The notes under the pieces are model-generated. The model was not told where the DNA came from and did not search any database. It saw only the letters and a program-made list of their open reading frames with translations. From NCBI GenBank assembly GCA_037442505.1, contig JBBIPZ010000003.1, forward strand, positions 11,886 through 75,885: a DNA stretch of 64,000 nucleotides, in the 5' to 3' direction. The position numbers and the translations under genes are program-made. The DNA comes from JBBIPZ01 sp037442505 [NCBI: Deltaproteobacteria bacterium] (GTDB taxonomy: Bacteria > CALINM01). This document shows, in pieces, positions 1-8,528 of this stretch; within the stretch, counting starts at the first letter, position 1; every line of letters begins with the position of its first letter.

Positions 1-436
1 CACCATCACTAACTTCTTGCAACAACTCATTGTAAAACTGTCTCTTATGTGGAATATGTTCGTAATCACTTGTAAACGGTTCGATTATCTGCACAGGCAA
101 ATCTGCATTTCTTAAGGTAACAGCAATCCCATCGATCATCTCGTCCCTGTAAGGAAAAGCAGTATAGGTAACTTCATTTACATTGTTACCGTCATCATAA
201 ATCTTTACGCCAACCTTTGTAAAACTTGTCCTGCTTTCAGTAACATAGTTAAATGGACAGCCTTTAAAACAAAGATCAGATGTAAAAATGTTATAACAAT
301 AGCAGTTTATTATCTCCCCTGGCTCCTTGCCTATAACATCTTTTACAGCAGAATTTGCATAAACAACCTTGTGGTTGGAATCTACAATAAAAAGTGCATC
401 TGAAATGTTGTTAACAAACGATTTTGTTAGATTCAT
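1..436 (-). CDS. PAS-domain sensor/regulator, partial (C-terminus outside window)
   Basis: Reading leftward from the ATG at 436, about 145 codons stay open to the window edge. Residues ~1-110 look like a PAS domain (ISDALFIVDSNHKVVYAN near the start). A cysteine-rich insert follows, with CYCY at ~47-50 and a CFKGCPF motif at ~59-65. Such Cys-containing PAS domains often precede sigma-54 AAA+ modules or histidine kinases in anaerobes, where they may sense redox state or bind a metal or cluster. The output domain is not visible. No strong ribosome site precedes the ATG, so the start could be slightly different. The PAS call is from sequence pattern; the output type is unknown. Confidence 0.6.
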   Translation of the reverse strand, partial: MNLTKSFVNNISDALFIVDSNHKVVYANSAVKDVIGKEPGEIINCYCYNIFTSDLCFKGCPFNYVTESRTSFTKVGVKIYDDGNNVNEVTYTAFPYRDEMIDGIAVTLRNADLPVQIIEPFTSDYEHIPHKRQFYNELLQEVSDG

Positions 437-486
437 ATTGAAACATTATATTAAATCAAACAAAAATGTCAAGCATTAAATTAATA

Positions 487-657
487 CTATTTAATATTTT
501 TCTTTTTTAATTTTTCTTTGTAAAGCTCATAAATTACACACATATGCCTATATTTACAGTAAATTTTGGGGCTTAAACAAACAGGGTCCGATTTAGGCAC
601 TTTTTTCTGAGCTTTCTGACAGATAAAAAAATCTTGATCATTTATATCTTTTGTCAT
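487..657 (-). CDS. Small four-cysteine protein translationally coupled to YedF
   Basis: A 56-residue ORF begins at ATG 657, overlapping the TGA of the yedF-like gene (ATGA overlap), and ends at TAG 487-489. Cysteines sit at positions 13, 27, 34 and 40, the last three in a PVCLSPKIYCKYRHMC context, followed by a lysine-rich C-terminus. No signal peptide or membrane segment is visible. The spacing suggests metal or Fe-S binding, or thiol chemistry. I do not recognise the family. The stop-start overlap and position as the last gene of the ArsR-led sulfur/selenium operon argue that it is translated. Confidence 0.6.
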   Translation of the reverse strand: MTKDINDQDFFICQKAQKKVPKSDPVCLSPKIYCKYRHMCVIYELYKEKLKKKNIK

Positions 658-1253
658 ACAAAAACGCCGCCGTTAAATAATATCTCTAACAATAGATACA
701 TGTTTCCAACTTCGCCTACAGATAGCAGATCTTTTATCTTGTAATAATCAAGGCATGTACCACAGGAGTAAATTTTTGTACCAAAGTCTGACAATCTTTT
801 AATCTCATCCAGAACAGGTGAATTTTTTACTGTTAAAAAAACTCCACTATTCACAAAGAATAATTTTTCTGGTAAGGGCTTCATCTCAATAAGAGCTTGA
901 AAAAAAGAACGGATCAATATTTGCCCCAACGTTTCATCCCCTTCTCCAAACCTGTTTTTTGAAATAATCAAACTTTTCAATGTGTTGTTATTACCACAAC
1001 TGTAGGAGATATTCTGACTATTTGACATTTCAAAACCATTTTTCAGCTTAAAATTTATGTGAAATTCACCCTCAATTTCATTTATATTTGCATCTAACCC
1101 CTGAACAGTCAAAAACCTTAATATGTTTTCTTTAGATTCAGTAGAATTTGTAACGACTTCAAACTCATCACTTTCTCGCATTTCGATAGCCTTTTTTACC
1201 TCTAAAACAGGTTTTGGACAACTAAGTCCTCTAACATCAAGAATCTTTTTCAT
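654..1253 (-). CDS. yedF: YedF-like sulfurtransferase-type selenium metabolism protein (TusA + DsrE-like)
   Basis: 199 residues. The N-terminal ~70 residues are a TusA-type domain beginning LDVRGLSCPKPVLEVKKA, with the conserved CPxP cysteine at ~12. Residues ~90-199 form a DsrE-like domain with a YSCGTCLDYY segment near 165, a second candidate thiol site. The architecture matches proteins annotated as sulfurtransferase-like selenium metabolism proteins. These are often found in selenium-using bacteria, but their biochemical role is not established. It lies 3 nt after the CoA-binding gene and overlaps the following Cys-rich ORF by 4 nt. Relevant context is the candidate selenoprotein at 18801-18953. 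Confidence 0.8.
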   Translation of the reverse strand: MKKILDVRGLSCPKPVLEVKKAIEMRESDEFEVVTNSTESKENILRFLTVQGLDANINEIEGEFHINFKLKNGFEMSNSQNISYSCGNNNTLKSLIISKNRFGEGDETLGQILIRSFFQALIEMKPLPEKLFFVNSGVFLTVKNSPVLDEIKRLSDFGTKIYSCGTCLDYYKIKDLLSVGEVGNMYLLLEILFNGGVFV

Positions 1254-1256
1254 TGT

Positions 1257-1652
1257 TCACCTCTTCATACTTGAATGAAATATTTTGATACACGTATCAT
1301 CTATTACTGTAATACCTTTTTCTTCCAAAAACTTTCTTGCCTCATCATTTTTAATCCCTAACTGCATCCAGAAACATTTAATTCCAAGTTCTGCAGCCTC
1401 TTTTGCTATTGGCATCACATCTTCACTTTTTCTAAAAACATCCACAATATCAATTGCAACATCTACTGATCTCAAATCTGGATAGCATTTTTTAGACAAA
1501 ACCTCATCATAGTTAGGATTAACTGGAATCACATTATAACCAGCGTTTTTTAAATATTCTGCTACCCTGTAAGAAGGCTTCTCTGGATTTTTTGATATGC
1601 CAACAACTGCAATAGTTTTTGCTGAAGTTAAAATCTCTTTAACGTTTTGCAT
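1257..1652 (-). CDS. CoA-binding domain protein (YccU-like)
   Basis: 131 residues forming a single Rossmann-type CoA-binding domain. The dinucleotide-like motif AVVGISKNPEKPSYRVAEYL is near the start, NVIPVNPNYDEV is at ~40-51, and a C-terminal segment reads CFWMQLGIKNDEARKFLEEKG. Family members bind CoA or an acyl-CoA, but no reaction is firmly assigned. The start is supported by AGAGGAG about 7 nt upstream. It sits 4 nt after arsR in the same operon as YedF. Confidence 0.8.
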   Translation of the reverse strand: MQNVKEILTSAKTIAVVGISKNPEKPSYRVAEYLKNAGYNVIPVNPNYDEVLSKKCYPDLRSVDVAIDIVDVFRKSEDVMPIAKEAAELGIKCFWMQLGIKNDEARKFLEEKGITVIDDTCIKIFHSSMKR

Positions 1653-1656
1653 ATTC

Positions 1657-1935
1657 TTACTCCTCTAAAAGAATAGCTTTAACTATCTTTTCAACAAAAG
1701 GATTGGAAATAAAATACTCTCTGCGAACACCTAATTTTCTCATACCAACTATTTTCTTGTTTTTTAAAACAGATAGATGTTGTGAGACCGTTGCTTGCGG
1801 TAACCCGAGACAGTCCCAGATTTCTTTTACGCAACTATTCTTTTTTGCAAGACCTAAAACTATAGTTAGCCTGACAGGATGCCCTATAGCCTTTAATATT
1901 TCTGATAAATCTTCAATATAACTTTTTACTTCCAT
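1657..1935 (-). CDS. ArsR/SmtB-family transcriptional regulator
   Basis: 92 residues with a winged-helix core: LKAIGHPVRLTIVLGLA at ~14-31, CVKEIWDCLGLPQATVSQHLSVLK as the recognition region, and a RREYFI wing. There are cysteines at ~35 and ~42, but the alpha-3 CxC pair of classic arsenic or zinc sensors is absent. The ligand is therefore unclear; related regulators sense sulfide, polysulfide or redox state. It has a good ribosome site (AAAGGAG). It is first in an operon with a CoA-binding protein, YedF and a Cys-rich protein, so sulfur or selenium status is a reasonable guess. Confidence 0.85.
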   Translation of the reverse strand: MEVKSYIEDLSEILKAIGHPVRLTIVLGLAKKNSCVKEIWDCLGLPQATVSQHLSVLKNKKIVGMRKLGVRREYFISNPFVEKIVKAILLEE

Positions 1936-1976
1936 CTTATACTCCTTTACAGTTGTCTCTGTTTAATAAATCATCT

Positions 1977-2028
1977 AAAATATAAACTATATTTAGCAAG
2001 TCAAACAAATATATGAATATTATTATAT
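1977..2028 (-). promoter_or_regulatory. Candidate arsR-operon promoter with adjacent imperfect palindrome
   Basis: On the minus strand TTGACT (1999-2004) and TATTTT (1977-1982) are separated by 16 nt, a plausible sigma-70 promoter for the ArsR operon. Just upstream, 2009-2028 is an imperfect 20-bp palindrome centred on AATATT (8 of 10 positions pair). That size suits an ArsR dimer, possibly for autoregulation. The region is very AT-rich, so chance symmetry is a concern. Confidence 0.35.
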
Positions 2029-2056
2029 ATCATCTTTTAATAATTTCAAAGACAAA

Positions 2057-3712
2057 ATGTATCTAAATTTAAAATTTAGTATTTTAAAAAATGGATTATG
2101 GAAATACAGCAAAGAGAACAGATTGAAAATATATTTAATAGTTTTCTTAGCGCTTCTTTTTGCGATCGGTGAGTATCGATTTTTTTACAAAATTTTTATG
2201 TATTTAAGAGAAGAAGTTGAGATTTTAAGTAAACATTTAACCGTTCAACTTATAAATATACTTAACCTCACATTTTTATCGATGCTTTTTTTTAGCAATC
2301 TTACAAATGCTATCTACTACTACTTTGTTTCTGATGACTTAGAACTTCTGTTACCCTTGCCTATAAAAACGGAAAAACTAATCTTTTTCAGGTATCTCGA
2401 AAATACATTTGCAAGCTCATGGATGGTATTAGCAGCAACAATCCCATTTTTTGTAGCAATACTTCATAGTTTTGGGCTTAAATGGCATTTCATTTTAAGC
2501 TCTATATGCCTTTATTTACCATATTTCTTCTTACTATCCGCACTGGGCTCGCTTGTAACGTTACTGATAGTAAATTTTTTCCCTGCAAAAAGGGCATATC
2601 AGATACTATGGAGTATATCTGCATTGTTTATAGCAACTATTTTTGTAATCATCAGATTAATAAGACCTGAAAGGCTTTTTAAGAAAACCACTGAAGGCGA
2701 ATTTATGAACTTTTTAAAGTCCTTAGAGGCGCCGGATTACCCATATCTGCCATCAACATGGTTAACCAAAGCCCAATCTAATTTAATATTTAGCAAAAAC
2801 AACGATGAATATTCACTCTATCTTATAGCTTTAACAATTACTGCTTTAGTATGTTTTTTAATTTTCTTTATCATAACCAAAAATATTTACAAAAAATGCT
2901 ATACACGTGCTAAAACAAGCTTTAAAAGAAAGGGAAATCACTCTAAGTTATTAGATTATCTGTTAAATTTTATTCCAATGCCATCTGTGACAAGAGAGTT
3001 TATTTTGAAAGATACTAAGGATATCCTGCGTGATACAGGACAATGGAGTCAAATGTTGCTTTTAGTTGGTCTTGTTTTTGTTTATCTATTTAGTATAAAA
3101 AGTTTACCCATAGAAAAAGCGATAACTGTTAATATGGTAGCTTTTTTAAACACTGGAATACTTGGTTTTATAATGGCGGCGCTTATAAATCGCTTTGTTT
3201 TCCCTTCATTTTCTGTGGAAGGAAAGGTTATGTGGGTAATGAAAAGCTTTCCAGTAAAAATTAATCAAATTTTCTTCGCAAAAACTATTTTATATTTCTT
3301 TCCTCTTTTTATTTTTGGCACACTTCTGTCTTTTTTGTCCAATATGTTACTTAATGTTGATTTTTTTATATACATTTTTACTTTTTTAAATGTTCTGACT
3401 ATAATATTGGTGCTAACTATACTTGCTCTTTCACTCGGGCTTTTGTATCCAAAGTTTAAGTTTAGTAATGCTACAGAAATATCATTTAGTTATGGTGGCA
3501 TCATTTATATGTTGACAAGTATGCTTTATATAGGATTTGGGCTTATCCTACAGGCAAGACCTGTTTACGTCTACTTACGAAACAAGTTGTTCTATCAGGC
3601 TCAAAGCTACGGATACTTCTTTATATTCTTTTTATTTTTTCTCGCAATATCAATTATTATTTGTTTTTTCTGCTACAAAAAGGCAATCAAAAATTACCAA
3701 TTTTGGGAGTAA
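2057..3712 (+). CDS. Multi-pass membrane protein, putative ABC-2-type exporter permease
   Basis: 551 residues with about a dozen hydrophobic segments (for example around 27-45, 68-90, 125-150, 265-285, 335-355, 365-390 and 510-535). The motif DDLELLLPLPIKTEKLIFFRY at ~95-115 is typical of the putative ABC-exporter membrane family. No ATPase is adjacent, so the partner, if any, lies elsewhere. It is divergent from arsR and ends 6 nt before mutL, heading the mutL-miaA-hfq-hflX string. No good ribosome site precedes the ATG at 2057, so the start is less certain than the frame. Confidence 0.65.
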   Translation: MYLNLKFSILKNGLWKYSKENRLKIYLIVFLALLFAIGEYRFFYKIFMYLREEVEILSKHLTVQLINILNLTFLSMLFFSNLTNAIYYYFVSDDLELLLPLPIKTEKLIFFRYLENTFASSWMVLAATIPFFVAILHSFGLKWHFILSSICLYLPYFFLLSALGSLVTLLIVNFFPAKRAYQILWSISALFIATIFVIIRLIRPERLFKKTTEGEFMNFLKSLEAPDYPYLPSTWLTKAQSNLIFSKNNDEYSLYLIALTITALVCFLIFFIITKNIYKKCYTRAKTSFKRKGNHSKLLDYLLNFIPMPSVTREFILKDTKDILRDTGQWSQMLLLVGLVFVYLFSIKSLPIEKAITVNMVAFLNTGILGFIMAALINRFVFPSFSVEGKVMWVMKSFPVKINQIFFAKTILYFFPLFIFGTLLSFLSNMLLNVDFFIYIFTFLNVLTIILVLTILALSLGLLYPKFKFSNATEISFSYGGIIYMLTSMLYIGFGLILQARPVYVYLRNKLFYQAQSYGYFFIFFLFFLAISIIICFFCYKKAIKNYQFWE

Positions 3713-3718
3713 ATAAGT

Positions 3719-5395
3719 TTGACGAAAATTAAACTATTAAGTGAAGAAGTCATCGCAGCTATATCTGCTGGAGAAGTGGTTGAAAGACCGCTTTCAGTTG
3801 TAAAAGAGCTTGTTGAAAACTCTATAGATGCTAATGCAGACCGAATCGAGATAAATATTGAAAACGGCGGTAAAAGTTTTATTCAGGTTAAAGATAACGG
3901 AGACGGGATGTCAGAAGAGGATTTAAAAGTATGCCTTATGAAACATGCAACCAGTAAGATAACAAATAAAGAAGACCTTTTCAATATCAAAACTATGGGG
4001 TTTCGCGGCGAAGCACTTTACAGTATATCCCAGGTGTCTCAATTAACAATAACTACACGAAAGAAAGACTCTCAAACTGGATACAAGCTGCTTTCTAAGG
4101 GGGGAACTATTATATCCATTCTTGAGCAAGGAACATCTATTGGAACTACCATCGAAGTTTACGATCTGTTTTTCAATATGCCGGTAAGGAAGAAATTTCT
4201 TAAGAGCGAAAATTGGGAAAAATATTTGATTCTGGAGTTTGTCCAGCAAATTGCTATTTTAAACCCAAACATTTCTTTTATTTTAAAGTCTGACAGGAAA
4301 GACCTGCTTATCTTAAATAAATGTGGCAGCAAAATGGACAGAATAAAACAAATTTTCCCAGATTTAACAGATAAGTTGATGTATAACAGCTTTAGACAAA
4401 AAGGTTATCACGGATATGCTTACATATCTTTACCCGATTTAGAAATGCAAAATTTTCACCTATTTTCAGTTAACAATAGACCCGTTAAGGATAAGCTGTT
4501 TTTTAAAGCTACAAATGACTATTTTTCTGGACAAAGAAAAAAAAGCTCTTTTATTTTTATTGATTTACATTTACCAGAAAACGAAGTTGATGTTAATGTT
4601 CATCCAGCCAAAAAAGAGGTCAAATTTAGGGATAATAACTCAGTTTACAGCTTTATAAGAACACTGTTTGATGGTCTTTCTTTAATTGAAAACAAAAATA
4701 CCGAACAGCCCCAAGCAACCAAACCAATTTCTGATTCACTAAAGATTTTTACAGGAGAAACCTCTGAAAATATAGCGCTTTTCGATAATTTTGTAAATGA
4801 AAGTACATCGGTTTACGAACCTGAAAAACAAACTTTCAGGATAATTGGTAGCTTTGCGCGTGGCTTTATTCTGCTGGAAAAGGATAATAAACTTGTTGTT
4901 ATTGATCAGCACGCAGCCCATGAAAGACTTATTTTCAATAAATTAATGGCTGAATACGAAAAAAGTTCAGTGACTTCACAAATGATAATTCCATACGTTT
5001 TTACCACATCTTATGGAATGTCGGAAATACTCAACGAAATTAAAGAAACTTTAGAAAAATTGGGGTTTATATATCAGCAGGTTGCACCTGACAGCTTTGC
5101 TTTGACAGGTTTGCCTGAGCATATATCTTTTGATACGGGAGTAAATACATTTTTAGAAATAATTGAAGACAGAGAATGTTTAAAACAGCCAAGAGATTTA
5201 GTTTACACCACATTTTCTAAATTAGCTTGCAAAGAAGCTGTAAAGAAAACTGACCAGCTTAATAACGAAGAGATACAGTTTTTGCTTAAAGAGATTTACT
5301 CTAATAATCAGTTGCCATTTTGCCCGCATGGCAGAAACTATTGTATAGAAATAACCTTAGAAGAGCTGGAGAGACGCTTTGGTAGAAAAGACTAA
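3719..5395 (+). CDS. mutL: DNA mismatch repair protein MutL
   Basis: 558 residues, TTG start with GGGAG 9 nt upstream. GHKL ATPase motifs are intact: ELVENSIDANAD, DNGDGM and GFRGEAL in the first ~110 residues, then the transducer domain with NNRPVKDK and VNVHPAKKEV. The C-terminal dimerisation/endonuclease domain starts at ~355. Its metal motif reads DQHAAHERLIFNK where the family pattern DQHA-x2-E-x4-E expects a second Glu; here that position is Asn. The ACKEA and CPHGR motifs are present. MutL couples mismatch recognition to strand incision. It overlaps miaA by 17 nt. Confidence 0.95.
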   Translation: MTKIKLLSEEVIAAISAGEVVERPLSVVKELVENSIDANADRIEINIENGGKSFIQVKDNGDGMSEEDLKVCLMKHATSKITNKEDLFNIKTMGFRGEALYSISQVSQLTITTRKKDSQTGYKLLSKGGTIISILEQGTSIGTTIEVYDLFFNMPVRKKFLKSENWEKYLILEFVQQIAILNPNISFILKSDRKDLLILNKCGSKMDRIKQIFPDLTDKLMYNSFRQKGYHGYAYISLPDLEMQNFHLFSVNNRPVKDKLFFKATNDYFSGQRKKSSFIFIDLHLPENEVDVNVHPAKKEVKFRDNNSVYSFIRTLFDGLSLIENKNTEQPQATKPISDSLKIFTGETSENIALFDNFVNESTSVYEPEKQTFRIIGSFARGFILLEKDNKLVVIDQHAAHERLIFNKLMAEYEKSSVTSQMIIPYVFTTSYGMSEILNEIKETLEKLGFIYQQVAPDSFALTGLPEHISFDTGVNTFLEIIEDRECLKQPRDLVYTTFSKLACKEAVKKTDQLNNEEIQFLLKEIYSNNQLPFCPHGRNYCIEITLEELERRFGRKD

Positions 5396-6314
5396 AGTTG
5401 TTATCATTGCAGGAGCTACTGCTTCTTCAAAATCTGAAATCGCCTTTAACCTTGCATCAGAATTTAATGGCGAAATTGTAAATGCAGACTCTATTCAGGT
5501 CTTTAAGTACTTTGATATTGGTTCAGCTAAGCCCTCATTAAAGATGAGAGAATCAATACCACATCACTTAATTGACATTCTCTACCCCGACGAGGAGTTT
5601 AACGCTTTTCTGTTTAAAGATATGGCTCGAAGGGTTGTTAATGATATATCTGCGAGGAGCAAAATACCAATAATCGTAGGTGGGACTGGACTATACATAC
5701 GTTGCTTTCTATATGACCTGTTCTATCAAGATGAAGCAAAAATCAAATTAGAACGCAAATGCCTTGAAGAACTATGTGATAGAGAAGGGTTGCAAAAACT
5801 TTACAACACTCTACTTGAAGTTGATCCAAAATCAGCAGAAAAAATTCATCCTAATGACAAAGTCCGCATAATAAGGGCTCTCGAATTTTTCTATGCTATG
5901 GGAATGCCATTAAGTAGTATGCACTCTAAGTACAACTTTAATAGCAGTTGTTACGACTTTAAGATTTTTGTTCCTACTTTTGATAAAGAAGATGCAAATA
6001 GACGTATTGAAGTAAGAACTAAAAAAATTTTTGAAGAAGGAATTGTTGAAGAGGTTAAAAAAATACTTAAGATGGGCTATAAAGAAGATATAAAACCGCT
6101 TAAAAGTATCGGATACAAAGAAGCCCTTATGGTGTTACATAACATCTATAATGAACAGGAGGCAATATCAGAAACAATTAAAAACACCAAGGCTTACGCA
6201 AAAAGACAACGTATATGGTTTAAAAAAGAGAAAAATACTGTATTTATTCCTGTATCTGAAAACAATTTTGAAAATTTTTATCGAGAAGTAAAATTATTCT
6301 TGCATAAATTTTAA
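5379..6314 (+). CDS. miaA: tRNA dimethylallyltransferase MiaA
   Basis: 311 residues, TTG start inside the mutL end, with GGAGAG ~6 nt upstream. It transfers a dimethylallyl group to A37 of tRNAs reading UNN codons. Visible motifs: a P-loop region AGATASSKSEIA, NADSIQVFKYFDIGSAKPS, HHLIDIL, GGTGLYIRC, KVRIIRALE and the C-terminal KRQRIWFKKE. The P-loop has Ser where most homologues have Gly (TASGK). The gene order mutL-miaA-hfq-hflX is conserved in many bacteria and supports the call. Confidence 0.95.
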   Translation: MVEKTKVVIIAGATASSKSEIAFNLASEFNGEIVNADSIQVFKYFDIGSAKPSLKMRESIPHHLIDILYPDEEFNAFLFKDMARRVVNDISARSKIPIIVGGTGLYIRCFLYDLFYQDEAKIKLERKCLEELCDREGLQKLYNTLLEVDPKSAEKIHPNDKVRIIRALEFFYAMGMPLSSMHSKYNFNSSCYDFKIFVPTFDKEDANRRIEVRTKKIFEEGIVEEVKKILKMGYKEDIKPLKSIGYKEALMVLHNIYNEQEAISETIKNTKAYAKRQRIWFKKEKNTVFIPVSENNFENFYREVKLFLHKF

Positions 6315-6364
6315 CTAATTTTTATTATTTTACTAAACTTTATTTTGGGGGAGGAAAAGTAATA

Positions 6365-6604
6365 ATGAGTGTGCAGAATCTTTTTTTAAATCAGTTGCGG
6401 AGGGAAGCCACCGAAATAAACCTTTTAACCATTAACAACGAAACTATCAAAGGTATTGTGAGGGGATTTGATAATTTTTGTATCCTTTTAGAATCTGAGA
6501 AAAAACTTTTATTGATATATAAACACGCATTAAAAAGTATAACACCACCTAAGGATTTTACTCTCAAACCTACCACGGAGAAGGTATCTGGCAAACGAGG
6601 CTGA
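6365..6604 (+). CDS. hfq: RNA chaperone Hfq
   Basis: 79 residues, within the usual length of small Hfq proteins. The Sm1 region reads [21 protein letters not shown] and the Sm2 motif is YKHALKSI, close to the conserved YKHAI. The N-terminus [10 protein letters not shown] replaces the usual LQDPFLN-type helix, so the proximal-face residues are somewhat divergent. GGGGGAGG lies ~11 nt upstream of the ATG. The 3' end overlaps the proposed start of hflX. Confidence 0.93.
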   Translation: MSVQNLFLNQLRREATEINLLTINNETIKGIVRGFDNFCILLESEKKLLLIYKHALKSITPPKDFTLKPTTEKVSGKRG

Positions 6605-7850
6605 GAAGGCGTTTCTTATAGGAATAAGAACAAAATCAGAGACAAAAGAAGATGCCCTTCTGTCTTTAGAAGAGTTAGAACATCTAACAAACACTGCAGG
6701 TGGAATTGTCCATGACAGGATATTTGTTGAACTCAGGGAATACAATGCAGCCTTTTTCATTGGCAAAGGCAAGGCAGAAGAAATAAAAGAGAAGGCAAAA
6801 GGCTGCGATTTGATAATTATTGATACAGAGCTTTCTCCTGCTCAACAAAAAAACTTAGAAGACTTTTTTGATAAAAAGTTCGTTGATAGAACGGCACTCA
6901 TTCTTGACATATTTGCAAAAAGGGCTAACACACATGAAGGTAAACTTCAGGTAGAGTTAGCACAGCTAACCTATACACTACCAAGACTCAAAGGCAAGGG
7001 GTTTGTTCTTTCACGATTGGGTGGAGGTATTGGAACAAGAGGCCCTGGCGAAACAAAGTTAGAAGTTGACAGAAGAAAGATTAGAGACAAAATAACAAAG
7101 ATAAAAGAACGTTTAAACAAAATTGCAAATATACGCAAAAGTAGAAGAACACTTAGAAAAAAAAGGGACATTCCGGTGGTAGCACTTGTTGGCTATACTA
7201 ATGCAGGAAAATCAACACTTTTGAATGCATTAACAGAATCTACAGTTTTAACGGAAGATAAACTCTTTGCCACACTTGACCCCACAACGAGAAAATTAGT
7301 ATTTCCAGAAGGCAGAGAGATCTTATTTACAGATACAGTTGGTTTTATTAGAAAACTGCCAATACTGCTTATTGAGGCGTTTCAATCAACACTTGAGGAA
7401 GCTGTAGAGTCAGACCTTTTAATTCATGTAGTTGATGCCAGCTCTCCCAACTGGAACAAACAATATTCTGAAGTAAAAAAACTACTTGATAAAATAGGCG
7501 CTTCACAACCCTCTATTTTAACATTCAACAAGATAGACAAACTTTCTTTAGAGGATTTACATTCAATCAAATTAGAGACAGGCTTACAAGATGAAGTGGT
7601 CTTTATTTCTGCTCACAAAAAAACAGGTCTGTTAGATCTAATTAAAGCAGTTAGAAAGCATATCGAGGCAGACTGGATTGAAATTGATATTTTCATCCCT
7701 TTTAAATCAAGTAAAATCATTGAGATGATAAAAAAACACGGCAGCTTGCACAGCATTCAAAACTGTGAAGATGGATATAAAATTAAGGCTTCTGTGCCAG
7801 AAAATTTAAAAAATGTAATTTTAGACACTTTACAAGCCAGAAGTATTTAG
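6588..7850 (+). CDS. hflX: GTPase HflX with a probable CTG start overlapping hfq
   Basis: The conserved HflX N-terminal domain ([37 protein letters not shown]) lies upstream of the first conventional start at 6810, so the gene must begin earlier. The frame is open back to a TAA at 6540 with no ATG, GTG or TTG. CTG at 6588 has GGAGAAGG (6577-6584) in front and is the best start, giving 420 residues. The G domain shows [15 protein letters not shown] and NKID, and the glycine-rich linker reads [11 protein letters not shown]. HflX binds the large ribosomal subunit and rescues or splits stalled ribosomes. Confidence 0.88.
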   Translation: MANEAEKAFLIGIRTKSETKEDALLSLEELEHLTNTAGGIVHDRIFVELREYNAAFFIGKGKAEEIKEKAKGCDLIIIDTELSPAQQKNLEDFFDKKFVDRTALILDIFAKRANTHEGKLQVELAQLTYTLPRLKGKGFVLSRLGGGIGTRGPGETKLEVDRRKIRDKITKIKERLNKIANIRKSRRTLRKKRDIPVVALVGYTNAGKSTLLNALTESTVLTEDKLFATLDPTTRKLVFPEGREILFTDTVGFIRKLPILLIEAFQSTLEEAVESDLLIHVVDASSPNWNKQYSEVKKLLDKIGASQPSILTFNKIDKLSLEDLHSIKLETGLQDEVVFISAHKKTGLLDLIKAVRKHIEADWIEIDIFIPFKSSKIIEMIKKHGSLHSIQNCEDGYKIKASVPENLKNVILDTLQARSI

Positions 7851-7891
7851 TAAAATTATTAATAAATAAAGAATAAAGCTGGAGGGCTGTT

Positions 7892-8500
7892 ATGAAAAAA
7901 CATTATTTTGTAAACAAATTTTTTATTCTTTTAACTGTTTCGCTGCTATTATTTTCATGCTCTTCCATCAACTTTAATGAAGAATCACCTCTTGCAAAAG
8001 ATTTTAAACCAAGAGCAGTGGTTATATTACCTTCAATAAAGATGCCGGATGGCGTTGATTTTGATGCAGAGCGGCTTGCCAGGCTCATTTACGATAAGTT
8101 AATAGATATGAAAAAGTTTGACCGTATTGTTGAACCGAAAGATGCTCAGTCAATACTCGGACAAAATCAAGAACTACAAGTTAATATGCTCAATTATATA
8201 AATAAATTAAGAACATTAAACATTTCAGATGCAGAATTAAGCAAAAAGATAGGCGAAGCTTATGGAGCACAGGCTTTAATAATTGTTGAGGCTTCAAAGT
8301 GGGATTACACCAAAATCTTGGGCGAAAAGACAGCAGAAGTTAGCATAACACTAAAAATGGTGGATGCTGATACAGGCAATGTTGTTTGGAAGGCATCACA
8401 TTCTGAGCAAGAGGAGTATTCTTTATTTAAACCTGAATTAATAGATATTGCGAGAGGCATTGTTCACAAAATTTTGAAACATCTTCCTCAAAATAGATAA
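7892..8500 (+). CDS. Secreted lipoprotein, CsgG/LpoB-like
   Basis: 202 residues, with GGAGGG before the ATG. An N-terminal hydrophobic signal ends in a lipobox LLFSC (Cys ~28), so export and lipidation are expected. The mature part has PRAVVILPSIK, a helix MKKFDRIVEP, GAQALIIVEASKWD and a C-terminal strand pair TLKMVDADTGNVVWKAS, then a helix ending HKILKHLP. This pattern resembles the CsgG/LpoB nucleotide-binding-like fold of envelope lipoproteins. A partner is not identifiable. It is followed directly by a strong terminator. Confidence 0.6.
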   Translation: MKKHYFVNKFFILLTVSLLLFSCSSINFNEESPLAKDFKPRAVVILPSIKMPDGVDFDAERLARLIYDKLIDMKKFDRIVEPKDAQSILGQNQELQVNMLNYINKLRTLNISDAELSKKIGEAYGAQALIIVEASKWDYTKILGEKTAEVSITLKMVDADTGNVVWKASHSEQEEYSLFKPELIDIARGIVHKILKHLPQNR

Positions 8501-8503
8501 AAC

Positions 8504-8528
8504 AAAAGGGGCTATTAGCCCCTTTTTT
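8504..8528. terminator. Bidirectional intrinsic terminator
   Basis: AAAAGGGGC and GCCCCTTTT flank a TATTA loop. The plus side runs into T6 and the minus side into a T-run from the A-tract. It lies between convergent genes ending at 8500 and 8527 and can serve both. Confidence 0.9.

Noticed and set aside
6810-7850. hflX as a 346-residue protein starting at TTG 6810
   Set aside because: Conserved HflX N-terminal sequence is encoded directly upstream in the same frame; the shorter start cuts the domain.
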